NCBI GenBank assembly: GCA_030715135.1 | Contig: JAUYVH010000002.1 | Coordinates: 372,001 to 436,000, forward strand | Length of the DNA: 64,000 nt | Direction: 5' to 3' | From: Keguizhuia sedimenti | Lineage (GTDB): Bacteria > Pseudomonadota > Gammaproteobacteria > Burkholderiales > Burkholderiaceae_D | Shown: piece by piece, positions 44,314 to 53,476 of the stretch | Layout: every line of letters starts with the position of its first letter | How positions within the stretch are numbered: the first letter of the stretch is position 1 | Translations under genes and position numbers: made by a program | Notes under the pieces: generated by a model | What the model saw: the letters and a program-made list of their open reading frames with translations, nothing else | Database searches by the model: none | Told to the model about the DNA's origin: nothing

Positions 44314-45207
44314 ATGAACCTTGAATTGCGTCAACTGCGGTATTTTGTAGCGGTCGCCGACGAAATGCATTTCGGCCGCGCCGCTGCACGCCTGCACATG
44401 ACGCAACCCCCTTTGTCACAGGCCATCCAGGCGCTGGAAGCGTCGCTCGGCGCGCGGCTGTTCCATCGCAGCAAACGCAGTATTTCCTTGACCGCGGCCG
44501 GCGCAGCGCTTCTGCCGGAAGCCAAACGCCTGCTGGCCCAAGCCCAATTGCTGCCGGAACTGGCCAGGCGCGCAGCAGCGGGAGAGGCGGGCCGTCTTTC
44601 GCTGGCCTTCGTTTCGACTGCCGACTACAGCATTCTTCCGCCGGTCCTGCGCGAATTCCGGGAGCGTTATCCGCAGGTCCAACTCGACCTGCGCGAAGCG
44701 ACCAGCGATGTGCAACTGGAAGAATTGGCGCAGGGAAGAATCGATGCAGGCTTGCTCATCCTTCCCTTGCCGGACAAATCGAAAACCGAGCTGAATTGTC
44801 TCAAGGTTTTATCGGAACCGCTTGTGCTCGCCGCACCGACCGGCAGCAAGGCAATCCACGGCAAGGATGCCGTCTCGCTCAAAGCCGTGAGCGAATTGCC
44901 ATTGCTGATTTTTCCGCGGCGGATCGCGCCGGCATTCCATGATGCGATCCTTGCCTGTTTTCGTGACCACGGATTGACTCCTCTGATCGGGCAGGAGGCC
45001 ATCCAGATGCAGACCATCATCGGGCTGGTTTCGGCAGGCATGGGGATCGCACTTGTGCCACAATCGGTATCCAACCTGAAGCGTCCGGGCGTGGAATACC
45101 GGGCCCTCAAGGAAAAGACCCCTGTCATTGATACCGGCCTGACATGGCGGCGTGATAACGACTCACCGGTATTGCATGCTTTTCTAAAATTATTGCGCGA
45201 GAAATAA
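44314..45207 (+). CDS. LysR family transcriptional regulator
   Basis: A 297-residue regulator. The N-terminal winged HTH is LRQLRYFVAVADEMHFGRAA then TQPPLSQAIQALEASLGARLF (residues 3-65); the C-terminal effector domain follows. The pattern is of the BenM/CatM-like group acting on small organic ligands. It is divergent from ilvD, about 100 bases apart, and is followed four bases later by lgt, so it may also be co-transcribed with lgt. Effector unknown. Confidence 0.92.
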   Translation: MNLELRQLRYFVAVADEMHFGRAAARLHMTQPPLSQAIQALEASLGARLFHRSKRSISLTAAGAALLPEAKRLLAQAQLLPELARRAAAGEAGRLSLAFVSTADYSILPPVLREFRERYPQVQLDLREATSDVQLEELAQGRIDAGLLILPLPDKSKTELNCLKVLSEPLVLAAPTGSKAIHGKDAVSLKAVSELPLLIFPRRIAPAFHDAILACFRDHGLTPLIGQEAIQMQTIIGLVSAGMGIALVPQSVSNLKRPGVEYRALKEKTPVIDTGLTWRRDNDSPVLHAFLKLLREK

Positions 45208-45210
45208 TAA

Positions 45211-46026
45211 ATGCTGACTCATCCGATGCCTGACCCGATTGCCATTTCCCTCGGTCCGTTATCCGTTCACTGGTATGGATTGATGTATCTGGTGGCGTTT
45301 GCACAGTTTCTTATACTCGGCCGCATGCGAATCAAGCAGCCGCATATCGCTGCAGCGGGCTGGAAAAAGGAAGACCTCGACGACATGCTGTTTTACGGCG
45401 TGCTGGGCGTGGTGGTCGGCGGAAGGCTGGGCGAAGTCCTGTTTTACCATCCTGCCTACTATTTTTCCAATCCGCTTGAAATCCTGGCGGTATGGAAAGG
45501 CGGCATGTCGTTTCATGGCGGCTTTCTGGGTGTCATGATCGCCATGGCCCTGTGGGGCCGCAAAGCGGACCGTAACCTGATGGACGTGCTAGACTTTATC
45601 GCTCCGATGGTGCCTTTGGGCTACGCAGCCGGCCGGATCGGCAACTTCATCAATGCAGAACTGCCGGGAAGACTGGCTGACCCATCACTGCCCTGGGCAA
45701 TGATCTGGCCGAACGTGGACAACTTGCCGCGCCATCCTTCGCCGATTTATCAAGCCCTGGTGGACGGCTTGCTACTATTCCTTATCGTATGGTTCTTCGC
45801 CCGCAAACCTCGGCCGCGCATGGCAGTCAGCGGCCTGTTCGCACTCGGTTACGGCTGCGCACGCTTCTTCACAGAATATTTCCGTACGCCCGATTATGAA
45901 GTGCCGCTGGGCGGCCTGACGATCTCGGCCGGGCAAATGCTGTCTGTTCCGATGATCGTTCTGGGAGTAGTACTGTTGACACTGGCTTATAAAAAGCCCG
46001 AGGCGCGGCTGGATCATTCCCGATAA
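45211..46026 (+). CDS. lgt: Prolipoprotein diacylglyceryl transferase
   Basis: Inner-membrane enzyme that attaches diacylglycerol to the lipobox Cys of lipoproteins such as the Wza homologue in this window. The 271 residues have seven hydrophobic segments. Motifs are [30 protein letters not shown], the catalytic block [16 protein letters not shown] and [13 protein letters not shown]. Starts three bases after the LysR gene. Confidence 0.97.
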   Translation: MLTHPMPDPIAISLGPLSVHWYGLMYLVAFAQFLILGRMRIKQPHIAAAGWKKEDLDDMLFYGVLGVVVGGRLGEVLFYHPAYYFSNPLEILAVWKGGMSFHGGFLGVMIAMALWGRKADRNLMDVLDFIAPMVPLGYAAGRIGNFINAELPGRLADPSLPWAMIWPNVDNLPRHPSPIYQALVDGLLLFLIVWFFARKPRPRMAVSGLFALGYGCARFFTEYFRTPDYEVPLGGLTISAGQMLSVPMIVLGVVLLTLAYKKPEARLDHSR

Positions 46027-46046
46027 CAAGAACGAGCCGTAGTTTC

Positions 46047-46820
46047 ATGCCCTCTATCGCCGTAGAAAAAGACGGTTTCATCGCAACCGTCACCATTTCC
46101 AATCCGGGCAAGCTCAATGCCATCGCATCGGGCATGTGGATCGCATTGCAGCAATCATTCTCTCGGCTTTCGCAAGATGATGAATTGCGGTGTGTGATAT
46201 TGCGTGGCGAGGATTCCGACTTTGCTGCCGGTGCCGATATTGAAGAATTCCCACAGGTACGCGCGACAAAAGAGCAGGCGATTAATTATCATGCGAATCT
46301 GATTGCTCCGGCGCTGCATGCCGTTGCACAATGCACTCATCCGACGGTTGCAGCAATCGATGGCATATGCGTCGGCGGCGGTCTCGAACTTGCATGCGCA
46401 TGCGATATCAGAATAGCCTCTCCTGCTTCACGTTTCGGCATTCCGATCAACCTGCGCGGATTTCCGCTGGCTCCAGGGGAAATGGAGGGGCTGCTGAACC
46501 TGGTAGGCAAGGCGACTGTGCTCGAGATCCTGCTGGAAGGCAGGATTTTCGATGCAAGCGAAGCGAGGGAAAAAGGCTTGATCCATCGAATCGCTTCGGA
46601 TGTTTACACACATGCACAGGAGACTGCGCAGCGCATTGCCGCTGGCGCCCCGCTCGCTGCCCGCATGAACAAGAAACTGGTGCGGCGACTGGCACCCGGC
46701 ATCAGCGCATTGACCGATCAGGAAATCCAGGACGCGTTTTCGTATATGTCCTCTGCAGACTATCGCGAAGGCGTGCAAAGCTTCATCCAAAAACGCAAAC
46801 CCAGTTTCACCGGAAAGTAA
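46047..46820 (+). CDS. Enoyl-CoA hydratase/isomerase family protein (crotonase)
   Basis: A 257-residue crotonase-fold protein. It has the oxyanion-hole segments FAAGADIEEF (about 59-68) and GICVGGGLELACACD (about 106-120). Glu114 matches the first catalytic Glu of rat enoyl-CoA hydratase, but the second (in FG-x-P-Glu) is replaced: the sequence is FGIPINLRG, with Ile at 134. A plain hydratase reaction is therefore doubtful; isomerase, hydrolase or decarboxylase activity on an acyl-CoA is possible. The next gene encodes an acyl-CoA ligase, 36 bases downstream, suggesting one pathway. Confidence 0.85.
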   Translation: MPSIAVEKDGFIATVTISNPGKLNAIASGMWIALQQSFSRLSQDDELRCVILRGEDSDFAAGADIEEFPQVRATKEQAINYHANLIAPALHAVAQCTHPTVAAIDGICVGGGLELACACDIRIASPASRFGIPINLRGFPLAPGEMEGLLNLVGKATVLEILLEGRIFDASEAREKGLIHRIASDVYTHAQETAQRIAAGAPLAARMNKKLVRRLAPGISALTDQEIQDAFSYMSSADYREGVQSFIQKRKPSFTGK

Positions 46821-46856
46821 GCTTGCCCAATCCGGGCGGCATGGCAACCTGTATTT

Positions 46857-48380
46857 ATGAACAACGCAAATCTCTACGCATTTTTCGCATCCTCGTTTCC
46901 GTCGGACAGAAACGCGTGCGCCATCGAAACCCACATGGGCCGCTATTACACATGGGACGATCTTGAGCACGCAAGCGCGAAAATCGCCAACCTGTTATCT
47001 GCGTTAAAACTGCCTAAAGGCGCAAGGGTTGCCGCTCAGGTGGAAAAGTCTCCCGAAGCGCTCGTGCTGTATCTGGCAACGATTCGCGCCGGCTATGTCT
47101 ACTTGCCCCTGAATACCGCCTATCGCAAGGCGGAGATCGATTACTTCCTCCAGGATGCGAGCCCCGCAGTCGTCGTCTGCACACCGCGCAACTTCGGCTG
47201 GGTGGCGCAATCGGCCTTCCGTGCCGGCGCAAAGCATGTTTTCACACTGGATGAAAATCATGCCGGGCAAATTTCTGGCTCCCTGATCGCGCGGGCCGCA
47301 TATCAGTCCAGCCATTTCGAGACTGTAGAGAGCAAACCCGAAGATCTTGCTGCGATTCTCTATACCTCAGGAACGACTGGCCGCAGCAAGGGGGCCATGC
47401 TGACACACGAGAATCTGGCGTCGAATGCAAAAGTGCTGCACCGGTATTGGCGCTGGAAATCTGACGACGTCCTGCTGCATGCCCTGCCCCTGTTCCATGT
47501 GCACGGCCTCTTTGTAGCATCGCATTGCGCGCTGCTTGGCGGTAGCAAGATGATTTTCCTGCCGAAGTTCGATAGCGGCAATGTCATCAAATATCTGCCA
47601 CGCACTACAGTGTTCATGGGCGTGCCGACCTACTATGTGCGCTTGCTGGACAATCCGGATTTCACGCAAGAAATCTGTACCAACATGAGGCTCTTCATTT
47701 CCGGATCTGCCCCTCTGCTGAGCGAGACATTCAACACCTTCCGCGATCGCACGGGCCACACCATACTCGAACGCTACGGCATGAGTGAAACCGTCATGCT
47801 GACATCAAACCCATACGAAGGAGAACGACGCGCAGGTACGGTCGGCTTTCCGCTACCCGACGTGTCCGTTCGCGTTACGGGCACTGAGGGCAGGCCCGAA
47901 ACGCAAGGCGAAATCGGAGAAATTCAGGTCAAGGGCCCGAACGTATTCAAGGGCTACTGGCAAATGCCCGAAAAGACTGCGGAGGAATTCACCGAAGATG
48001 GCTATTTCAGGACAGGAGACCTGGGCAGTTTCGATCCGGACGGCTATCTTTCTATCGTCGGGCGCAGCAAGGATTTGATCATCAGCGGAGGCTACAACGT
48101 CTATCCCAAGGAGATCGAGTCAGTGATCAACCAGATGGACGGCGTAGCGGAGTCTGCAGTCATCGGGCTGCCGCATTCCGATTTCGGCGAGGCCGTGACT
48201 GCGGTGATCGTCGCACGAAAGAATGTGCAACTGAGTGAAGCAGCGATCATCGGGGCGCTCAAGAACCAGATCGCCAATTTCAAGATTCCGAAAAAAGTGC
48301 TATTCGTCGATGAATTGCCGAGAAATACGATGGGCAAAGTGCAGAAGAACGTGCTGCGCGAACGCTTCACGGACGCATAG
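46857..48380 (+). CDS. Acyl-CoA synthetase, malonyl-CoA synthetase (MatB)-like
   Basis: An adenylate-forming enzyme of 507 residues that activates a carboxylate with ATP and CoA. Motifs are ILYTSGTTGRSKGAMLTH (about 165-182), ERYGMSETVML (A5), YFRTGDLG (A7), GRSKDLIISGGYNVYP (A8 hinge) and the C-terminal catalytic Lys in NTMGKVQKN. The overall pattern, including PLFHVHGLFVA, fits MatB-type malonate-CoA ligases. The neighbouring crotonase may act on the product. Substrate assignment is by family pattern only. Confidence 0.82.
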   Translation: MNNANLYAFFASSFPSDRNACAIETHMGRYYTWDDLEHASAKIANLLSALKLPKGARVAAQVEKSPEALVLYLATIRAGYVYLPLNTAYRKAEIDYFLQDASPAVVVCTPRNFGWVAQSAFRAGAKHVFTLDENHAGQISGSLIARAAYQSSHFETVESKPEDLAAILYTSGTTGRSKGAMLTHENLASNAKVLHRYWRWKSDDVLLHALPLFHVHGLFVASHCALLGGSKMIFLPKFDSGNVIKYLPRTTVFMGVPTYYVRLLDNPDFTQEICTNMRLFISGSAPLLSETFNTFRDRTGHTILERYGMSETVMLTSNPYEGERRAGTVGFPLPDVSVRVTGTEGRPETQGEIGEIQVKGPNVFKGYWQMPEKTAEEFTEDGYFRTGDLGSFDPDGYLSIVGRSKDLIISGGYNVYPKEIESVINQMDGVAESAVIGLPHSDFGEAVTAVIVARKNVQLSEAAIIGALKNQIANFKIPKKVLFVDELPRNTMGKVQKNVLRERFTDA

Positions 48381-48567
48381 CCGGCGCTTGAATACACCTG
48401 GAATACAAGCCGCCGGGCAAAGACGTTGGCACGACTCCTGCCCTTTACATCGGACAAGACCTGGAGAGCGGTGGAAGCATTTAACTTTGGCGGGAGCGGA
48501 CCATCTTGCCTCGCACTTAACGTGCAGACAAACTGCACGCCATCTTTACCAGCAGTAGGAGCAACAG

Positions 48568-49029
48568 TCAGGCCAAAAGCTGTTCCGTGATGAAACGCCA
48601 TTCCGCCGGAGAGACCGGGGTGATCGAGAGCCGGTTGCCTCGCCTTAGAATCTGCATGTCCGCGAGATCTGCGTGGGTGCGCAATTCGTCCAGCGGGATC
48701 AGGCGCGTTTTCTTCTGAGCGCGCACATCGACCAGCATCCAGCGCGGATTTTCCTGGCTCGCAGCAGGGTCGAAATATTTGCTTCGCGCATCGAACTGAG
48801 TCGGATCGGGATAAGCTGTGCTGGCCACTTCCGCGATTCCGGCAATACCGGGCTGCGCGCAACTGGAATGGTAAAACAATACGCCATCTCCGATACGCAT
48901 GGCGTCGCGCATGAAATTGCGCGCCTGATAATTGCGAACGCCAGTCCACGCCACCGTTTGATGGGGCGCAGCCAAGGCATCGTCAATACTGACTTCGTCC
49001 GGTTCGGACTTCATTAACCAATATTGCAT
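48568..49029 (-). CDS. EVE domain protein
   Basis: A 153-residue protein of the PUA-like EVE family (human THYN1 relatives), thought to read modified bases in nucleic acids. Visible are YWLMKSEPDEVSIDDAL, WTGVRNYQARNFMRDAMRIGDGVLFYHSS and VDVRAQKKT. In this lineage it lies next to the 6S RNA and zapA, as here. No Shine-Dalgarno sequence is clear before the ATG. Confidence 0.9.
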   Translation of the reverse strand: MQYWLMKSEPDEVSIDDALAAPHQTVAWTGVRNYQARNFMRDAMRIGDGVLFYHSSCAQPGIAGIAEVASTAYPDPTQFDARSKYFDPAASQENPRWMLVDVRAQKKTRLIPLDELRTHADLADMQILRRGNRLSITPVSPAEWRFITEQLLA

Positions 49030-49148
49030 GGTCTGAATTCAGAAAACGAGATAGCTCGCGCGGTTTCAGCTTCAGCTCGAAAACTGGCGAATTTGCGCTG
49101 TCCCCAGGAGCTTGCAGTATGCAAGGTCAAGCGTCATCTCCGGCCAAA

Positions 49149-49176
49149 TAAAAACGGCTGCACGAATGCAGCCGCC
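49149..49176 (-). terminator. Terminator downstream of 6S RNA
   Basis: CGGCTGCA (49155-49162) and TGCAGCCG (49167-49174) form a perfect 8-bp stem with a CGAA loop. On the minus strand it is followed by TTTTTA. Confidence 0.8.
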
Positions 49177-49183
49177 AAGAATA

Positions 49184-49360
49184 GAGCCCCGCCTGTGCCG
49201 CTGTGCCGGCATCCCGAACCTGACGGTTCAAGGCGGTCGCAGTTAGTTCAATTTCGGGTTCGTCGGACTAGCGACGATCACTCCCATCGAACAAAATTCC
49301 GCAACCTATGCACTTCAATGGTTCAAGGAATATATGACAATCGCGAACACTGCAGGGAGA
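49184..49360 (-). ncRNA. ssrS: 6S RNA
   Basis: Read on the minus strand, about 175 bases. The 5' part has CTCCCTGCAGTGTTCGCG, corresponding to the conserved TGTTCGC of 6S RNA. The 3' part has ACTGCGACCGCCTTGAACCG then GGTTCGGGATGCCGGC, matching the CTTGAACC...GGTTC stem-loop and closing arm of the E. coli molecule. It folds as a long interrupted hairpin mimicking an open promoter, which binds sigma70 RNA polymerase in stationary phase. It follows zapA and precedes the EVE gene, with a promoter before it and a terminator after it. Exact ends are estimated. Confidence 0.8.
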
Positions 49361-49364
49361 CTTT

Positions 49365-49392
49365 AGTCTACCTGAATCGGCTCCCTTTTCAA
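49365..49392 (-). promoter_or_regulatory. Promoter of 6S RNA
   Basis: On the minus strand, TTGAAA is followed after 16 bases by TAGACT (49370-49365). This puts the 5' end of the RNA at about 49358-49360. Confidence 0.6.
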
Positions 49393-49408
49393 ACATTTTT
49401 ATGCAAAT

Positions 49409-49720
49409 TTAAAAAAGGTTTTCCTGTGGCGTCAGAGCCGCATCCAGCACTGAATGCATGGAAGAAATTTTTTGCCGGATTTCAGCGAGCGTCTTGTCAG
49501 CAAGAGGGCCATCGCCGGATTTAGTTCCCAACAATTCGGCGGCAATTCCCAACGCAGCCATGACCGCAATGCGGTCATTACCCTTGATTTTTCCGGCATC
49601 GCGGATTGCGCACATCTTGCCATCAAGATAGGCGACGGCGTCCTGCAATGCCGCTTCTTCTCCCTCTTTGCAAGCGAGCTTGTACGCCTGCCCCATGATC
49701 ATGACATTTACTTGAATCAT
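49409..49720 (-). CDS. zapA: Cell division protein ZapA
   Basis: A 103-residue FtsZ-associated protein that crosslinks FtsZ filaments at the division ring. The N-terminal IQVNVMIMGQAYKLACKEGEE and the following helix AVAYLDGKMCAIRDAGKIKGNDRIAVMAAL are the ZapA fold; a C-terminal coiled-coil segment follows. It overlaps the preceding zapB-like gene by ATGA. 6S RNA lies directly downstream. Confidence 0.92.
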   Translation of the reverse strand: MIQVNVMIMGQAYKLACKEGEEAALQDAVAYLDGKMCAIRDAGKIKGNDRIAVMAALGIAAELLGTKSGDGPLADKTLAEIRQKISSMHSVLDAALTPQENLF

Positions 49721-49932
49721 GCCACTTCCTCATCATGTTCCGTCAGCGGCAGTTTTTCCAGCAACACGGAAACACGTTGGTGGGCTTCGAGCATACGCTT
49801 GGACAGCTCGGAATTTTCCACAGTCATTTCACTTATCTTCAAACGCAACTCGGCATTCTCGCGGCGCAGCGCATGCGCGAGTTCGGCAAGGCCGTTGATT
49901 TTTTCGGAAAGTAGATCGAATTCTGAATTCAT
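49717..49932 (-). CDS. Small coiled-coil division protein, ZapB-like
   Basis: A 71-residue protein, nearly all heptad-pattern coiled coil (FDLLSEKINGLAELAHALRR, then ENAELRLKISEMTVENSELSK). It is acidic at the C-terminus. Size, coiled coil and coupling to zapA (four-base overlap) fit the ZapB/DUF904 group that bridges ZapA to the nucleoid-terminus system. I chose the ATG at 49932; a longer frame starts at 49968. Confidence 0.75.
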   Translation of the reverse strand: MNSEFDLLSEKINGLAELAHALRRENAELRLKISEMTVENSELSKRMLEAHQRVSVLLEKLPLTEHDEEVA

Positions 49933-50173
49933 ACCGTCACTATAGTGGGGCAAAGGAAACACAGTCAATAGGCCAGGAGTTCAACGATGTCTTTTCAAGA
50001 CAGGTCACGGAATTTCTATAATCCTTTGACAAGAAGTCCATCCAATCTGACTTAAATTCAGGTGCATCCTCAAGCTGCCTCCCTGAACGAGCTTACAGGC
50101 CCGTGTGCAAAGCAAGCAAACTGCCCGGACGACACCGGAATTTCCATTTGAAGCCAAACTGTTTGAACAGCCC

Positions 50174-53100
50174 TCAATCCATTTCCCACAATCGTCCGTC
50201 GCAGGTAATCAAGCCCGTCCTGATACATTTGTCCGCAAATAAGGTCTGCGCCGCCGTGCGGTACCGCTTCATCTGTGCCTGATACTGGCTGCGTTCGCAT
50301 TCAAGCAGATTGCGTTTGTAGTCGAGAATCCAGACAGCGTCGTCGAATATGACCAGGCGGTCAAAGCGCATGATTTGAGAATCCACCACAATTTCCATTT
50401 CATTGCGGGCGGATTTATACAAGGCAGGGTTAAAAAAACGCTCCAGGCATGACTGTGCGAGAATACTTAGCGCCTGCAACCGCACCGTCGATGCCATTTG
50501 CGGCGCACACGGAAGCCAATGGGTTATCACTTCCGCTTCCGGAATCTTGACCGGCCATATATGCCTGTGCGTCAGGCGTTCAAGCAAAGCGTGCAGTGCG
50601 ACGCCTTCATCCAGCGCGTCATTGCCGAATTGCTCGGATGCGCTGGTCTCTGCCGCAAGCAGCGGCGGATCAAAAAGCTGCAACTGAAAGTCCGCCGGCT
50701 TTTCGTGCATGGCGACAGGCGTGGCAGCGCTGACTTCCACGTCCGTTCCGCCGATCAGCCGCGCATACCAGCTCGATTCCGCAACGCCGCCTTCGGACGA
50801 TTTTTTATCTGTCGCCACGCCGCTAATGATCAGCAATTCCCTGGCGCGCGTTATTGCTACGTACAGCAGATTCCAGTCTTCCTGTTCCTTCAATACCTCT
50901 TCGGCGGAAAAGAGCTCATCGCGGGCCACCCCGCGTTCGGATGCCTTCCCGAATGCTGAAAAATGCGTAGGCGCGATGCTGTCATGCGGCCAGTCGCACA
51001 AGATGCCGACATCATCGCGTGCCGGATCGGTATGGTTGGCGTCCAGCAGCACGACAATCGATGCTTCCAGTCCTTTGGCGCTGTGGATAGTCATGATGCG
51101 CACTGCATCGACCGACGCATCGACAGTGGCTTCATCCGGCGCGTCGCTTTCCGCGTCCTGCTGCAGGCGGCGCAATGCCTCCACGAATTTCGGTACGCTC
51201 GGATAGCGGCCGGCATCCAGTTCCAGCGCCAGCCCCATGAAGCTTTCAATATTTCCGATGATTTGACCACGTGTCATCGCGGGTGCCGACTGGGCGTAAC
51301 GTGCAATCAGTGCGCCTTCGTGCAGGATGCGATCCAGGAGGTCATGCACCGGCAGGTAGGGCGAGATCTGGAGCCACCTGTCGAGTAAATTTTTTGTGCG
51401 CTGCAGAGCCGGCGACGCCTGTTCCTGAGGCAAGGCCAGGATGCGCAGCCACCAGTTGGGTTCATCGCGTTGCGCAAGCCGGATCAGGTCATCGTCGCTC
51501 GCACCGAAGATCGGAGATTTCAGGATATGCGCCAGTGCGAGGTTATCGTTGGGCGTAGTCAGGAAATTGAGAAGCGCAATCAGGTCTGCGATCTCCAGCG
51601 ACTGAAGCAGACCTCCCCTCCGATCGGAGACAAAAGGAATTCCCGCCTGGCGTAATGCGCTTTCATAAGCGGTCAGATGCGTGCGCTTTTTCACAAGCAA
51701 CATGACATCCGACCACTTCACTTCCTTTTCCTGCCCGAGCACCGTCTTTGCATGCAACAGCGCCTGGGCCACCGCGTGACCTTCATGAAAGCGGCGCACA
51801 TCCTCCTCTTCCTCGCGCGGTGTAGTCAGCGGATCGCGCAAGGACAGGAGCGAAGTCTCGACCTCATCGCGCTTTTCGATGCGCACCAGCGGCAGGCGCC
51901 ACACCGCGCCAGCCTGGTCCGACACGGTCGTCTGCAACGAAAATATAGGATTTGTGTGAAAGCTGTTGTTCAGCACTTCGACGATCGCCGCAGCATTGCG
52001 CCTGGTCTGGCTGGTGCGCAGCATGGCCGCACCCATGGCCTGCAGCATTTCGGCGGCTGCGACAAAGACTCTTGGCTCGGCCCGGCGGAAACGATAGATC
52101 GATTGCTTGGGATCTCCCACAACAAATACAGTCGGTTGCTGATTGTCGCCTCCGTATGCTTCCAGCCAAGCCTGTACGATGCGCCATTGCAAGGGATTGG
52201 TATCCTGAAATTCATCCAGCAAAATATGCTTGTAGCGCGTATCCAGGCGGCTCTGCAGGTAGGCAGCATGCGCCGGGTCGTTCATCAGGCAGTAGGCATG
52301 CCACTCCAGGTCCGCAAAGTCGATGACGCGCTTTTCCGCCTTCACGGACTGATAATGGCTCAGGTAAGCCATCCCGACTGTAAACAAGGCTTCATTCACC
52401 TTGACGACTTTCATTTCATAGCTGCGGCGCTGCAGTGCAAGCAAGCGCTCTGCAATGCCGGCAAATTCTTCCTCAAACCTTTCCGCGCCGGACTCTCCCC
52501 ACTGTTGTTCAATAGCTGTTAGCAGCTTGCCTTTCCTGTGGTTGTTGCCGCGGACCTTTCCCTTGTCGTCGCAAAACTCATTGAGCAGTTGCGCAAAGGA
52601 TTCCAGACTGCTGCCGGCAGTCAGGGCGGTTTCGATCAGGACCGCGCGATCCTGATTGGTCTTGCTCCCCTTCCCGAGCAAAACAGCCATTGCGGACATG
52701 CGCGCAAGGAGAGATTCATCCTCCCACAGGCAAAGCCGCGCATCGCGTACGCCATCTTCGCCACACAGTTCATGCAACCAGTCGAGCGGTTGCCCCTGCT
52801 GCAGTGCCGCCCACCATTCTGCGCGTTTCTCAATAAAGCATTCGAGCATCCTGTGCGCCGTGGTATCGCCGACTTCGTCGTACAGTGATTCAAGCGCCTT
52901 TTTCGCTTCTTCGAATTCCTTGTCATTAATTGTCTGCATCAGGCGTGCATAGGCATCTGCCTTCAGTTCTCCGCTTGTCTCGGATAGGCTGTAACCGTGC
53001 GGAACACCTGCAACCAGGGGCGCAATGCGTATCAGCTTGGCGAACCAGCTATGAAACGTATCGATGGACAAGGAATGCGGGCTGCACAATACGCGCTGAT

Positions 53101-53464
53101 ACAGATTTCTTGCCAGCGGCAGCACGGAAACAGCTTCCTCTTTATCGATGCCACGTTCCTGCAACAGCTTCAGCACCGTTTCATCCGGCGCAAGCGCCAT
53201 GTCGTGCAGCAATTGCATCAAGCGCTCGCGCATTTCCTGCGCCGCCTTGCGGGTAAAAGTGATTGCCAAAAGTTCCGACGGCTCAGCACCGGCAAGCAAG
53301 AGACGCAGCATGCGCGCTACCAGCAGCCATGTCTTGCCGCTGCCCGCGCAGGCTTCGACTACCACCGAGCCGCGAGGATCACAGGCTAGGCCGACAAACT
53401 GCGCGGCATCGACCGGCTGGCCGTTGGCCTGATAGGCATGCGCAAAGGAAACAGGCTTATTCAT
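50174..53464 (-). CDS. addA: UvrD-type helicase-nuclease, AddA-like
   Basis: Subunit of an AddAB-type complex that resects double-strand breaks for recombination. About 1096 residues. The SF1A helicase has Walker A VEACAGSGKTWL (about 35-46), then ITFTRKAAQEMRERL (Ia), HILLDEFQDTN (II), VGDPKQSIYRFRRA (III) and MTIHSAKGLEASIVVLL (V). The C-terminal nuclease contains VWILDYKRN, the Asp-x-Lys of PD-(D/E)xK enzymes. I chose the ATG at 53464 over a TTG two codons upstream. The gene begins 12 bases after addB, so they form one operon. Confidence 0.88.
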   Translation of the reverse strand: MNKPVSFAHAYQANGQPVDAAQFVGLACDPRGSVVVEACAGSGKTWLLVARMLRLLLAGAEPSELLAITFTRKAAQEMRERLMQLLHDMALAPDETVLKLLQERGIDKEEAVSVLPLARNLYQRVLCSPHSLSIDTFHSWFAKLIRIAPLVAGVPHGYSLSETSGELKADAYARLMQTINDKEFEEAKKALESLYDEVGDTTAHRMLECFIEKRAEWWAALQQGQPLDWLHELCGEDGVRDARLCLWEDESLLARMSAMAVLLGKGSKTNQDRAVLIETALTAGSSLESFAQLLNEFCDDKGKVRGNNHRKGKLLTAIEQQWGESGAERFEEEFAGIAERLLALQRRSYEMKVVKVNEALFTVGMAYLSHYQSVKAEKRVIDFADLEWHAYCLMNDPAHAAYLQSRLDTRYKHILLDEFQDTNPLQWRIVQAWLEAYGGDNQQPTVFVVGDPKQSIYRFRRAEPRVFVAAAEMLQAMGAAMLRTSQTRRNAAAIVEVLNNSFHTNPIFSLQTTVSDQAGAVWRLPLVRIEKRDEVETSLLSLRDPLTTPREEEEDVRRFHEGHAVAQALLHAKTVLGQEKEVKWSDVMLLVKKRTHLTAYESALRQAGIPFVSDRRGGLLQSLEIADLIALLNFLTTPNDNLALAHILKSPIFGASDDDLIRLAQRDEPNWWLRILALPQEQASPALQRTKNLLDRWLQISPYLPVHDLLDRILHEGALIARYAQSAPAMTRGQIIGNIESFMGLALELDAGRYPSVPKFVEALRRLQQDAESDAPDEATVDASVDAVRIMTIHSAKGLEASIVVLLDANHTDPARDDVGILCDWPHDSIAPTHFSAFGKASERGVARDELFSAEEVLKEQEDWNLLYVAITRARELLIISGVATDKKSSEGGVAESSWYARLIGGTDVEVSAATPVAMHEKPADFQLQLFDPPLLAAETSASEQFGNDALDEGVALHALLERLTHRHIWPVKIPEAEVITHWLPCAPQMASTVRLQALSILAQSCLERFFNPALYKSARNEMEIVVDSQIMRFDRLVIFDDAVWILDYKRNLLECERSQYQAQMKRYRTAAQTLFADKCIRTGLITCDGRLWEMD

Positions 53465-53476
53465 TTTCAAATTCTC

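Noticed and set aside
47538-47549. Second ops-like sequence GGCGGTAGCAAG
   Set aside because: It lies inside the acyl-CoA synthetase coding region, on the sense strand, and lacks the required T at position 11 of ops.
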